From positions 30,554,788 through 30,618,787 of the forward strand of contig NC_092090.1 of the NCBI RefSeq assembly GCF_045679555.1: a DNA stretch of 64,000 bases, read 5' to 3'. This stretch comes from Salvelinus alpinus. Lineage: Eukaryota; Chordata; Actinopteri; Salmoniformes; Salmonidae. Both the position numbers and the translations under genes were made by a program. Below, one piece after another: positions 35,129 to 50,600 of this stretch; the first letter of the stretch is position 1; each line of letters begins with the position of its first letter. The notes beneath the pieces were generated by a model that ran no database searches, was not told the origin of the DNA, and worked only from the letters and a program-made list of their open reading frames with translations.

Positions 35129-36209
35129 CTCAGGGTGTTTTCACATATAGTCTTCTTTAAAATAACTGATCTCAGTCCTAGTTAAAGTGAACTCCAAGGG
35201 TAAAAAAATAAATAAGCAAAATATCTGTTCTCTTTGTATTCACACTGCCCTTGCCTTTGAATGAGGACTTAACTATTTTGCCAGTTCACTTCACCTATTT
35301 TGTTGTCTGAGTCCTCTTTGCATTCACACTGCTATGTTTAGAAAGGAACCAAGATCTTTCTCCAACATTCATTCAATGCACTGTGGGTTTTTACAAAGTG
35401 CAGGACAAGCCATTCCATCAGAATATGCTATCGGACAGCTACTAGATATACCATATACCTACTTACATTTTGGAAGCTAATAGTTTGCATTTTGTTAAAA
35501 ATGAGACAGAATAATTGTAATTAGAAGATACTATTAACATGTAAATATCACTGGTAATAGAATAAATTGCAGAATAATAACTGCAGATTAGATAATGCTG
35601 TAGTAGAACATTTTACACCCATTGTAGGCCACTGCCCCTTTAAGAGCCTGAATCGATTTTGTACCCTATGTTGTGATTTTTACCAAATGATGTTGTCGTC
35701 TCCTCACACTATTCAAACTCCACAGTCGAATAAACATCGTAAGAAGCTCTTAGCCTATAGATCACATATTGCAACAAAAAAAATCTAAACTAAAAACGAA
35801 ACGCATATTATGGCATTTCTGTGCATCCTTGACAATCGCTAATCAATAACCTTAAATAGCACATGTTTTTTTCCCCCGCGAACAACATAATTTATCTAAT
35901 TTGTGGCACCAATGCGAGGGGCAATTGCAGGGAAAACGGTGTTGCTGTAGTCTTCTAGTGTGTGGTGCGGGAATAATGACAAGCGAATCTGGGGAGTTTT
36001 GTGTTCACATTGCCCTAAAAAAGGGAGCCGGACCGTGAAATTCATGCGAACCGAACTCCGACTACCTCTCGAAATGGTCTAAGTTCGCTTCGGGGGCTCT
36101 ATCTTTGAGTGGTCTGAGTTCCTTTGGGGTTTTCAGACAATCACACTGCACTAAAAAAATAAGCGACAAAACATTGTCTGAAAGGGACCAAGTGTGAAAA
36201 CACCCTCAG
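35129..36209. mobile_element. Candidate non-autonomous TIR element behind sdhaf2
   Basis: The left end cagggtgttttcacatat (35131) and the right end agtgtgaaaacaccctcag (36191-36209) are inverted copies of each other over about 16 nt. The interior has no transposase. The element begins about 20 nt after the sdhaf2 stop codon, so it must supply most of that gene's 3' UTR or overlap it. I could not fix a target duplication, so the class (for example hAT-like) is open. Confidence 0.55.
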
Positions 36210-36371
36210 AGAATGCTAATGATCTCATCATCATTTACCAGAAAAATGTACTATCTCCTTGACAAGGACAATTCCTACAGCTACATGCATATTTCTATCA
36301 CCGGCCTTATAAGACCTTCAACACAAAATGAAAATAATGACTGTAGTACACGGATGTGTAAGTTAACTATA

Positions 36372-36512
36372 CTGAAAAAATATATAAACGCAACATGTAA
36401 AGTGTTGGTTTCATGAGCTGAAATAAAAGATCACATAAATGTTCCATACGCACAAAAAATTATAATTTCTCTGAAATGTGCACAAATTTGTTGGTGAGCA
36501 TTTCCCCTTTGG
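36372..36512 (+). mobile_element. Tc1-like transposon, left-end fragment
   Basis: It starts after TA with ctgaaaaaatatataaacgc and follows the 5' region of the family at 3655-5047 (aaataaaagatcacataaatg..) until about 36512, where it stops abruptly. No transposase is present. Confidence 0.75.
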
Positions 36513-39299
36513 CATTTCACCCACGGTGCTCATGTTTATTTCTAGTGAAAACGACAGTGTCAATGCATGGACACCAGGGGGTAGCAAAACTACGGTTTCA
36601 TTCCCTTTTTGCACCTCAACTGCACATCACTGCTAATCACAGGTTTAACGTAACATACTGGGAATGCAGATTAAAAAACATGAAGCTCAATACTCACTCT
36701 TAAATGCAGAGATGCAGGCACCAAAACAGTTAATATAGCTAAGCTTATTGTGGGTTGCCCTGGCAAGCTATGGACAATCATCACTGTCCTTGATGTCTGT
36801 AATTAGCTTTCAGCTCAGTTACTCAGGTTAAGATGATTCATAATGTGGCTAGATATCTGCATGAAATTAATAGGCAAGGCTCTCCTTTCACCATGAATGA
36901 GTAAACGTATGAAGACCTGGCTATAATGAAAAGTGTATCAGGTGTGAATGGGTGCACCTGCTGTGCATAATGTTTGTGCGAGTGTGTGTGTATGTTTGCA
37001 CTGTGTGTGTTTGTAGGGCTGCATGCTGGTGAGTGGGAGTTTGTGAGTGTCAGAGTGTCAAATAGTATCAGTGCTTAAATTGCAGATTGTATTTGCCCTG
37101 AAGCACATATACAGTGTTTCTTTCTCCCTCTCCCCCTGCTACAACAGTAACTTGTGGTGAGAGTTTCTCTGTTATTATGTAATCTCAGTGGAATGTTCTG
37201 AGACCAGCAGGTAGGTGCCCTTGGGCCAGGGGGTGTGCAGAGAATTAGAACAGAAATGAGACAAGCCTTCCCTCTGCCTGGTTCTACCCGCAAGTCACCA
37301 GAACCATTGTGCTGGACACTCAGGCGATTACAGAAGACATTTATGATTTAAAAGATGATGTCCATCACCTGAGGGAACAGTCTCAGCTCACCAACACAAA
37401 CACAATTTGCACTTCAGTAGTCTTCAATAGTCTGTACCAAGGTTACTTCCTCATTTGGCAATAAAATAATAAAACCACTTGGCATAAATCTTCTGCGTTA
37501 GAGTGGTGATTTGTACACAATTGATCATAGATTAAATTGCTACACAAAATCATTTTACGTACAGCTCCTGCATGGACAGGGTGAGGTGGAGATGCTGGGT
37601 GTGTGTCTTTAAATAGCACACTGTGATGTCAGCAGAGTCCCCCTCTGTGTCATCTCTGTGACTTTGCTGCCATCTGTCCCACTTCAGAGACTTGGACTGG
37701 ACACATCTTCTTCTGACCTCTGTCTGTCTGTCCTTTTTTTATATCTGTCTCTGTCGGTGTTCGGCTATTTACCTGACTGACGCTCAGTCTGTCTGTATAA
37801 CTTTGTGTTCAGCCACTCATCTGGGTGTCATTATTTCCAACACCACTAGTGTCAAAGATGTATTGGCCTGTGTCAAGTTTGTATCTTCATATTTCTTTAA
37901 TTGATATCTTTATCATCTTACTTCTTAATTGTTTGTCTTGATTAGGTTTTAATCGGAAAGAATTAGAAACCTGCTTAGAAACAGTTGTCTGATGTGGATG
38001 TTCAGAGCGCACATTCTGTAGGAGCGTCTGTACACATGTATCTGAACATATCGTTTCCTGTACTGCATGAGAAACTTAGATCATGTGGGTGTGACTTTAA
38101 TCAAACACAAATTCAATGTGCACTTTCCTTTGCTCACATGTCAATGGTCCCGTTTCCTTTTCCTCACATGGCAATGGTCCTGTGTGGCTCAGTTGGTAGA
38201 GCGTGGCACTTTCAACGGCAGGGTTTTGGGTTCGATTCCCATGGGGGACCATTACCAAAATGTACTCACTCACTACTGTAAGTCGCTCTGGATAAGAGCA
38301 TCTACTAAATTACTATAATGTCATTTATACCTGTTCTCTCACTATTAAATGATACGCCGCACCTGTGAATTCTACATATCAATTTTTCATGTGCTGCACA
38401 GTTCATGTTTTTCCATTCCCGTTAAGCTTGTTTGGAGTGTGGATCTGTTTGTCGCCCACAGCCGCCCACTCTCCCCATCTCCAAGCCGACGTGTTCCTGT
38501 CTTCTTCTAGCGCTGTGTCTCTGTGTCGTGACAGCTCTCAGTTTTATCCTCCGCTCTACACTACCGCCAATCTCTGCTCCTCTGGAATTAAAATTGTACC
38601 CCTCTCTCTTTCTTCACTGTCTCTCTCCCCCCTCCTCAACATGTCTTCTCATTCTCTCTGTACTTGAGAGAAGCCTGCAGGAAGGGAGCTGTACAACAGA
38701 GAGAAAATACTGTAGTAGTTTCACTATTCTACTACTAATAACCTGTATTCAGGGCCAATTTTCCTGCCAGGTCATGTGGTCAGGAAAAACTTCTGTTGTG
38801 CACAGGTTTAGAAAACTTAACACAAACATGCACACATCCCCTCTTCTTCATGCTCAGAGTTAACAGGGTTTCTGTAGTTGACTCAAAAATAACCACATGT
38901 CAAAGATCAATAGTTGAAATTAACTATTGAAAATAAAATGTATTAAAAAGAAGCCCAAAGGAGGGAGTAGGGCAGATGTATGTAGGAAGTGGATTTGTAA
39001 AATACTGAAGATCTATTCTGTTCTTGTGTTCTGGTTGTAACTACAGTGCGTGAGCATAAGGAATGAACTGTGTGGGAAGCAATGTGTGTGGGTTGTGGTG
39101 TTTTTTAAACACTTGAGAAAAGGACAAAATAATACAACTGTGTGTAAACCAACACTTAGAAACCCCTTTTACAGCCTGTCAAAAAATACTCCTGTATAGT
39201 CCCTTTACTTTGGTTTGAGTCCAAACTGAGCTAGCTCTATCATGTTGCTACTCATTAGATTAGCTACCAATTTTATTTACTATAATTTTATTAACACAA

Positions 39300-39300
<1 letters not shown>
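36513..39300. other. Intergenic, no gene recognised apart from one SINE
   Basis: The stretch contains pyrimidine-rich sequence at 37650-37790 and 38400-38660 and GT-rich simple sequence near 36970-37060. The only clear feature is the SINE at about 38176-38325. Confidence 0.5.
38176..38325 (+). mobile_element. HpaI-type SINE (tRNA-derived)
   Basis: The head reads as a tRNA with A box (tggctcagttggtagag, near 38185-38201) and B box (gggttcgattcc, near 38229-38240). The tail ctgtaagtcgctctggataagagcatctactaaat is that of the salmonid HpaI family. It is not a functional tRNA gene: no acceptor-stem pairing or terminator is in place. Copies of this family mark the genome as salmonid. Confidence 0.8.
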
Positions 39301-42095
<2,795 letters not shown>

Positions 42096-42099
42096 TAGC

Positions 42100-43320
42100 T
42101 GTGAAAATATGAAAGTAAACAACATCTAATTAAAGGAATCAATGCAGCTTGGGTTGACAGAAAACCAGTGTATGTACAGTATATTATTCCTCTATGAACT
42201 GAATTTGATGTTCAAGTTGAAGGCCAGGTTTGAAGGCGAGGTTCAGACTTGATTCTTCACAACAGTGTTTTTACTGCAACAGAACTACTGTATCAACTGA
42301 ACTAGCCAGTGGGAACAGTTGGAATCCTTACTAAGTTCCTCTGATGGAAATCAAATAGGGAGAGAAAGCCACAAGCCACTATGAAATACCACAGTAAATC
42401 GGCTTTAGAAAAACAACAAAAACTATTTTAGAAGTTTCTTCTTTTTATGTACACATTTCTATATTTATACACTGTACAGATTTCAAAAAATAAATGGTTG
42501 ATATATAAGATTGTGCACCCCACAGATGTGTGACTAAAGAGAGAACAGAAGAGAGCGAGAGATGGGACAAAGGGATGTCAAGGACATACAGATATCAACA
42601 TCCCCAAATAACACTGATGAGTTTTTACATACACAATTTTCATTTATCCTTTATACAATGTCACAAAATCCTGGCCTGTTTTGGCCAATCCTCCTTGTAT
42701 CTCCACCAATATCTATGTAGAGAGCCCTAATCAGACATTTAGGGTGATTTCAATCTGAGTGAACACTGATCAGTTTTCAGATTTATTTAGATCTGTGTTA
42801 TGAATTGTTACTGGGCTTTTCTAGGGCCAAGGAAGGACTCTACCAAGAATCCCAGCTCAATGCCTCAGAGGCAAATGGACCATACCTGGCTTCTGGACCT
42901 ATTTTCAGTTCAGGTAAATCAAGTCAAACAAATAATACATTTTCACCTGAATCGTGCCATTTTATCTGTGTTTCCTATTCTAGTTGATCTTTTCAATTTA
43001 ATGCTGAGTTTAATGCATAATGATGTATCGTTTGCTTGTGTGCTCAGTATGAGGCAGGGAGGTGACTCTGTTCCCAGTTATTTTAGGAGCAGGTAGGTGC
43101 TCTGCTATGTTCTGCTCTGCCTGGAGATTGCAGTGATGCAAATGAGGTGATGATCATTGTCTGTCTCACCTTTTCTCTGTGACACTTGGGGAGTGAGAGC
43201 ATATGGAGGAGAGGGGGAGGGGTGTTGTTTAAGAGCACCTTGTGCCAAAAAGCATGTGTGTCACAGTGGGGTTTTGAAGTACGTCAGCACTGACGTCTGG
43301 AGACCTCGCCTGTCTTAGTC
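42100..43320. other. Intergenic, no gene recognised
   Basis: AT-rich sequence up to about 43100, then a more GC-rich stretch leading into the minisatellite. No domain or splice pattern supports a gene. Confidence 0.5.
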
Positions 43321-43325
43321 TCAGT

Positions 43326-45117
43326 GTGTTGGGCCAGACCTAGAGCGGAGGGACAGGGTGTTGGGCCAGACCTAGAGCGGAGGGACAGCGTGTTGGGCCA
43401 GACCTAGAGCGGAGGGACAGCGTGTTGGGCCAGACCTAGAGCGGAGGGACAGCGTGTTGGGCCAGACCTAGAGCGGAGGGACAGGGTGTTGGGCCAGACC
43501 TAGAGCGGAGGGACAGGGTGTTGGGCCAGACCTAGAGCGGAGGGACAGCGTGTTGGGCCAGACCTAGAGCGGAGGGACAGCGTGTTGGGCCAGACCTAGA
43601 GCGGAGGGACAGCGTGTTGGGCCAGACCTAGAGCGGAGGGACAGGGTGTTGGGCCAGACCTAGAGCGGAGGGACAGGGTGTTGGGCCAGACCTAGAGCGG
43701 AGGGACAGCGTGTTGGGCCAGACCTAGAGCGGAGGGACAGCGTGTTGGGCCAGACCTAGAGCGGAGGGACAGCGTGTTGGGCCAGACCTAGAGCGGAGGG
43801 ACAGTGTGTTGGGCCAGACCTAGAGCGGAGGGACAGGGTGTTGGGCCAGACCTAGAGCGGAGGGACAGCGTGTTGGGCCAGACCTAGAGCGGAGGGACAG
43901 GGTGTTGGGCCAGACCTAGAGCGGAGGGACAGCGTGTTGGGCCAGACCTAGAGCGGAGGGACAGGGTGTTGGGCCAGACCTAGAGCGGAGGGACAGCGTG
44001 TTGGGCCAGACCTAGAGCGGAGGGACAGGGTGTTGGGCCAGACCTAGAGCGGAGGGACAGCGTGTTGGGCCAGACCTAGAGCGGAGGGACAGCGTGTTGG
44101 GCCAGACCTAGAGCGGAGGGACAGGGTGTTGGGCCAGACCTAGAGCGGAGGGACAGCGTGTTGGGCCAGACCTAGAGCGGAGGGACAGGGTGTTGGGCCA
44201 GACCTAGAGCGGAGGGACAGCGTGTTGGGCCAGACCTAGAGCGGAGGGACAGGGTGTTGGGCCAGACCTAGAGCGGAGGGACAGGGTGTTGGGCCAGACC
44301 TAGAGCGGAGGGACAGGGTGTTGGGCCAGACCTAGAGCGGAGGGACAGCGTGTTGGGCCAGACCTAGAGCGGAGGGACAGCGTGTTGGGCCAGACCTAGA
44401 GCGGAGGGACAGGGTGTTGGGCCAGACCTAGAGCGGAGGGACAGGGTGTTGGGCCAGACCTAGAGCGGAGGGACAGCGTGTTGGGCCAGACCTAGAGCGG
44501 AGGGACAGGGTGTTGGGCCAGACCTAGAGCGGAGGGACAGCGTGTTGGGCCAGACCTAGAGCGGAGGGACAGGGTGTTGGGCCAGACCTAGAGCGGAGGG
44601 ACAGGGTGTTGGGCCAGACCTAGAGCGGAGGGACAGCGTGTTGGGCCAGACCTAGAGCGGAGGGACAGGGTGTTGGGCCAGACCTAGAGCGGAGGGACAG
44701 CGTGTTGGGCCAGACCTAGAGCGGAGGGACAGGGTGTTGGGCCAGACCTAGAGCGGAGGGACAGCGTGTTGGGCCAGACCTAGAGCGGAGGGACAGGGTG
44801 TTGGGCCAGACCTAGAGCGGAGGGACAGGGTGTTGGGCCAGACCTAGAGCGGAGGGACAGGGTGTTGGGCCAGACCTAGAGCGGAGGGACAGCGTGTTGG
44901 GCCAGACCTAGAGCGGAGGGACAGGGTGTTGGGCCAGACCTAGAGCGGAGGGACAGCGTGTTGGGCCAGACCTAGAGCGGAGGGACAGGGTGTTGGGCCA
45001 GACCTAGAGCGGAGGGACAGGGTGTTGGGCCAGACCTAGAGCGGAGGGACAGCGTGTTGGGCCAGACCTAGAGCGGAGGGACAGCGTATTGGGCCAGACC
45101 TAGAGCGGAGGGACAGC
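43326..45117 (+). repeat. 32-bp minisatellite, 56 tandem units
   Basis: The unit is gtgttgggccagacctagag followed by cggagggacag and one variable base. Units start every 32 bp from 43326 to 45086 without a single insertion or deletion, so 56 copies. Apart from the variable base (G or C, T in two places) only the last unit has another change (gtattggg). It lies about 2.5 kb beyond the syt7 stop codon. Confidence 0.97.
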
Positions 45118-46466
45118 CCCTGATGCACACAGGCCTGAGTGAATGGTCCCTCTGCCCAACAGAAAAGGGCTAGAATAGAATATGCTGTATGTGGTATTGT
45201 CAGATGTAATGAGCTCCCCTCTCCCTTCTCTTTGTTTCTCTCTTCACTCAGACTCTCGAATGTCTATGGCCCCCTCCCCAACCAACCCATAAAACCCCAA
45301 CAAATAGAAAGTAGACACATGCCCTTTGTCACGTTCCAACATCCCAGTAATCATTAGCGTCTCCTCCTTAGCAGTCAGCGACAACATAAATAATTAACTG
45401 AACATCTACATTACTTTATACAGAATAAAAACAGCCAAAAAAACCTGATTCCATATTAAGAAAATGAAAATGGCAAAAGTGAACACCGAGCACACATACA
45501 TACACTGTAAATACAAACAGTCAGATGTTGACACACTCATACACACATTGCAAACACACACACACACACATTCAGTAGACACAAATAAACAGTCAAATGT
45601 AAACAGAAAATAGGTTTAGTTGATATTATTACTCTTGTAGCTATCATTCAGCCCATTGTGTGATCAGAGAGAAACTTAAGCTTGGAACAGGTCACACCAG
45701 GATGACATCAGGAGCAGTACAGAGCAGAGGGGGTCTGGCCAGTAATGGAACAGCCTGGTCCTGAAGCAGGACAGAACAGAGGGGGTTTGGTCCGTAACAG
45801 CCCTGGTCCTGAAGACCCACTAACACCCTAACTATCTAACATCAGGAGCAGGACAGAGCAGAGGGGGTTTGGTCAGTAATGGAACAGCCTTCCACTAAGA
45901 CCCTAAACATTTATCTACTAACATTCTTATAACAACGTGTTCTGTAACATGCACACTAATGAATAAGATGTTGACTAAATGACTTACAGACTAACTGACG
46001 TAACAGACACACGTTCCAACAGACAGGCAGAATTACACAAAATTACTGACAGAGACAAACAGGTAACGTTACCAACCTTGATGGGGACAAGATTATTTGG
46101 CTAAGTGCTCCATTAGAAACAAAACTGACTTGGTTGGGAGAGGGGCATTTTTTATGGTTATCTGCAGTGGATGATGCAATTGAGAGAAAGCAGCTCAGAT
46201 GAAGACTGGTGGTTCATGTCAAGTTCCTCCTCTGCTTACCGTTCCACACCAGGCAGCAGGCACTACCCTACAGACTGTACCCCTCGCTCTCTGTCACTGC
46301 TTAGCTGCTGTGACCTCTCCAAGTCTTCAAACATATCCAGTAGAATACTGATGATTATTATTGTCATCATTATTATCAGTAATATTGTCGTTATTCATTT
46401 GATAGCAGTGCAAGCCCAATAGTTTCACTCACACTTGCACTTGCATTCACACGCTAACTTTCGCTG

Positions 46467-46554
<88 letters not shown>

Positions 46555-47647
46555 CAGAATAGCTGTCTTTTTGCTTCTATTTACTGTCTCTGGAAGAACA
46601 TTTTGATTGGTCTCTTTAGGCTTTTTAAAACAAAAAACAAAACACAACATTGATGACTTTACTCTTTTTCTGTCAATATTCTTTTTTTTTTTCTCCAGAA
46701 AATAGGAACGTCTTTTTACATTTCCCCCATGGACCGGTGAAAATTATCAGTAATTTTCTCATTTTTTGATCTAGAACTTCATGGAGTTACAGCACATCAC
46801 CCACAGCACGCACAGACAACAAGGGGGTCCAGGAAGAATCACTGCAGTGGTGGGAGAGAAAGAGATCAGAGATGATGAATGGGGTGGAGTGACAGTGTCA
46901 CGTCTAATTCCATTACCATCCAGACAGTCCATCCCTCTTCTATTCCAATGGTTTGCCTCTCTCTCTCTATCGATCCTTCCTGTTGTATTCTCTGTGTGTT
47001 TGCAGAAGGGAACGGACCAAAGGGTCAACATGGGAAGCAAAAAAATGTAAAATGAACAGCCAACCAGATTGCTTCTGACGACAGAGAGAGCAGTGATTAG
47101 GGAGAGAAGACGCCTCCCCTCACTGCCACAGGAGAACGAGGGAGAGACACAGGATGAATGGTGGAACTGGATTCCTGGCCCAGGTCACTGGCTTGTAGGT
47201 TAGTCTGTCACACAGTCACAGATACAATGTTTCCTGAAAGACAGGCCCTTCACCAGCTCCTTTCGCAGGATTCTTATATGGTCTATTTGAACCTGTTTTT
47301 GTTGGTGGCTGAGGCTCACCCTAGGGCTGGCAGAATGTACTACTCCAAAGTAAAACAGAGTAAAGGTGGACCAAGGAGAAAAAACAATGGTTGAGAGGAA
47401 GGTATGACTTAAAAGTAACAAGACTCAGAAAGGACTCAGCTTAACAGAGGGGAGTAGAGGAAGGAGAAGTTCATTAGGGATCTGAGAGAGGACAGGCAGG
47501 AGGAGAGGGTGGATACGTTGGGTGGATGCGTTGGATGGCTATTTGTACCCATGTTCTGCAGCGAGTCAGCCTTGTGCATAACAGCAGGGTGGGAGGGCAG
47601 GGCAAGGGGCTGGGATGGTCTGGGTGGATGTGACTGGACCTACAGTA
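45118..47647 (-). other. Region downstream of syt7; likely 3' UTR in part
   Basis: The right part is probably syt7 3' UTR on the minus strand. Three degenerate GA-rich repeats (agcaggacagagcagagggg.., about 45710-45890) and an AC microsatellite are the recognisable content. No further gene was seen. Confidence 0.5.
46471..46552. repeat. AC dinucleotide microsatellite
   Basis: An uninterrupted (AC) run of 82 bp, 41 units. A long perfect run of this kind is expected to vary in length between individuals. Confidence 0.97.
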
Positions 47648-50600
47648 TCAGGCCTTGAGGGCATGCCACTGCTGCACGGCATTACGAGGTTTACCCATCA
47701 TGTCCTTCCAGTGCTTCACCTCCGCCGGACCACTCTTCCACGAGAGATAGATCTGAGAGAGAGAGCGAGAGAGGGAAGAAAGAGAGAAAGAGAAGGGGAG
47801 AGGGGAGGAGGAGAGAGCGATGGAGTGAAAGAGAGCGAGGGGGGTGAGATGGATGATGTAAGCAGGATATCTGACGTCACAGAGATCTATATTAATCATA
47901 CTCAAACATGGCAAAACAGAGAGAGGTAAACTAAACTCTCTGAAGTCTGGAGTGTCCCTGCTCTCACCATAAAGCTTGCCAGTCACTAAGCTTGCCAGTC
48001 TAATCTAACTTAATTCATATCGTGAGCTGAGGAGAGTCATTAAGAGGAAACAGCTGTTTTACTCTTAGCAATTTTCAGAGCAGGGGAAACAGGGGGAAAG
48101 ATTTGTGTGAGAATGAGACTTATGTTTAGACAGAGAGATGGAGGCTCCCAAGCAAGCCGCAGCTGTGTTTTACTGGTGGTGATTAGACTGTGGGTGAAAG
48201 GGCCAGCGCCTGTGATGAGGCGTGTTTGGTTTACTGAGGGGTCACTATCAGACACTGGATCCATAGTAAGGAAGCTTGTATGAGGGTTACAGTGTGCCAG
48301 AAAATCAATGGGATAGTGCCTCTGTGTGCCACAAACGAACCACACAATCAATGGATATCAATCTCACTGTGTCAGTATGTAAGAGCAATCTTGAGACAGT
48401 GACTGTTAATGTGTCGTTGTGTTAGTGTGTGTGAGAGCAGGATCATTGTGTGTGTGTGTATGTGTGTGTGCGTGTGTGTGTGTGTTATGTGAGCATGTAT
48501 GTGTGTGTGTGCATGTGTGTCTCAGTATGTGCCAGCAGGGGTCAGTGTGGACTGGTGATGTACGTGGCTGGTGGTCTGGGCATTACGAGGGGGCGGTACC
48601 TTGCCGATGACGTCGTTGCGACTGAGCTTGTCCTTGTCCATGACGGTGATGATGATGGTGGTCTCTCGGAGCACGTGGGCGGGGACGTCGAAGGGGAAGG
48701 ACTCGTTGAACACGGGGTTCAGACAGCACTTCATTGTCACCGTCTTCTTCTTCTCCACACGCTTGTCCTTGTGCATCAGCCACAGCTTCACATAGGGATC
48801 TGATGGGGGAGACACATCACTTAAACACAGAGGCTTCATCCCAAATGGCACCCTAATCCCTATACAGTACACTTATTTTGACCAGGGCTCATAGAAAGTA
48901 GTGCACTATATAGGGAATAGGGTGTCATTTTGGATACTGTATGGATGGAGAGATACTGAAACCACATTGACACATGTTAAGGTAGACAGACTGTAACACA
49001 GGAAACAGGTGATGACAGGGTACTGTATGTACTGTATGTACTGTACCGGAGGTGCCTCCGATGTCCATGGCTTTGAGGTTGCGGGCTTTGATGATGGTCA
49101 CAGTGATGGTGTTGGCTTGAGGGTTGTAGCACAGTGACACCAGCAGGTCTCCTCGACTCCCCTGAGAAACACAATGACATCACCACTCACTAACCCTCTC
49201 TCCCTCCATCTCCTCTACCCCTTTCTGTCTTCCCGTCATCCCTCCTTCTCCTTGTTCCCTCTCTCTTACCCTCCCCCCTCATCTCCCCTCCTCCCCAGTC
49301 CCTCTGCAACTGTCCTAGTCTGTGTGTGTACTTTACTCACGCTGCCGTCGCTGCAGGGCTTCAGCTCCTTCCAGTAGGTCTGCTGGTTGCCCAGGTCCAC
49401 CTTGTTAAGGGGGATGGACACCTCCCCGATGGGGTCGTTCCTGCTGAAACGATCGTAATCCAGCACCTGCATATAGAGGGTCCTCTGGATCACCTTCTCA
49501 TAGGGGAACCCTGGGGGGAAAAGACAGATACATAAACAGACAGATAAGAGGCTGATATGTGCTGGACAGAGATTTAGGGAGTACTCTTTCAGACTTTATA
49601 CTGGATAACCAATAGCCATAAGTCTAGTTATGTGTATAGTTCTAAGACCAGATGTGTGTTTTTTATAATGTGCAGTAGTTGCCATTGCGTCCCAAATGGC
49701 ATCCTATTCCGTATGTAGTGCACTACTTTTAACCAGGGCACATAGGGCTGTGGACAACAAAGTGCACAATATACGGAATAGAGCGCCATTAGGTACGCAG
49801 CCTCGTGTGTAGGGTGATTTCACAGTCTGACCTTCAAACAGGAAGGTCTCGTTCCAGCGAGGGTTGAGGTTCTTCCTCTTGACCTTGGTCTCCAGCTTGT
49901 GCTTCTTGTCAGGCAGCAGGTAGAGTTTGACGAAGGGGTCTGAGGTGCCAGAGAAGTCCTTGGCGGGGAGCTCCTGGCCCGTGAGGATCTTGACGGTCAG
50001 GGTGGAGTCCTGGAAGCTGTAGCCCACACTGAACTGAATCCGGCCCAGCTTCTCAACCACAGGCCCTTCTGTGTCCTCTTCTGAGCCCGGAGAGAGCTGG
50101 GAGAGATCACCAGCAGAGCACTTTAATATTTATCCAGTCTATACGATGGTAGAATCGCAATTTCATACTCCTCGCGTCCTCTCTCCTTGACTCCTTCTCA
50201 AAACCCATTGGAGGAGAAAGTCAGGAGGGGAGGGACCTCTGGCACTCTCATCCAATGGGTTTTGAGAAGGAGGCGAGGAGAAAGGAGAGAGGACGCGAGG
50301 AGTATGCAATTGAGATTCTCCCTATGTACACTCAACAACCCTCATCCCACTACCCCCACCCTTTCCCAGCATGGAACACACAGATGAAACACTCAGGGAC
50401 ATGGACACCCAAGGTGAACAAGGAGTTTTATTTCTCATCCACAAGGGGGCAGTCAAACAGCACTGGAACTCACGTGCAATGCTGCCCTCATGCTAGTCTA
50501 ACGTTCAGATAATGTTATGTCATATGTCTGGGCTTTACTGAGCGATAAGGGAGGGAGCGATGGGGGAGATGGCATATCTGGAGATGAGAGGCAGGAGATA

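Noticed and set aside
38176-38250. tRNA gene with A and B boxes
   Set aside because: No acceptor-stem pairing, no CCA-ready 3' end, and a SINE tail follows. It is the head of an HpaI-type SINE. The same holds for 51059-51150.
43326-45117. CRISPR-like array: regular repeats of about 32 bp
   Set aside because: The units are directly adjacent with no spacers, in a vertebrate genome. It is a minisatellite.
46447-46650. 67-codon frame with CVCVCV repeats
   Set aside because: It is a translation of the AC microsatellite.
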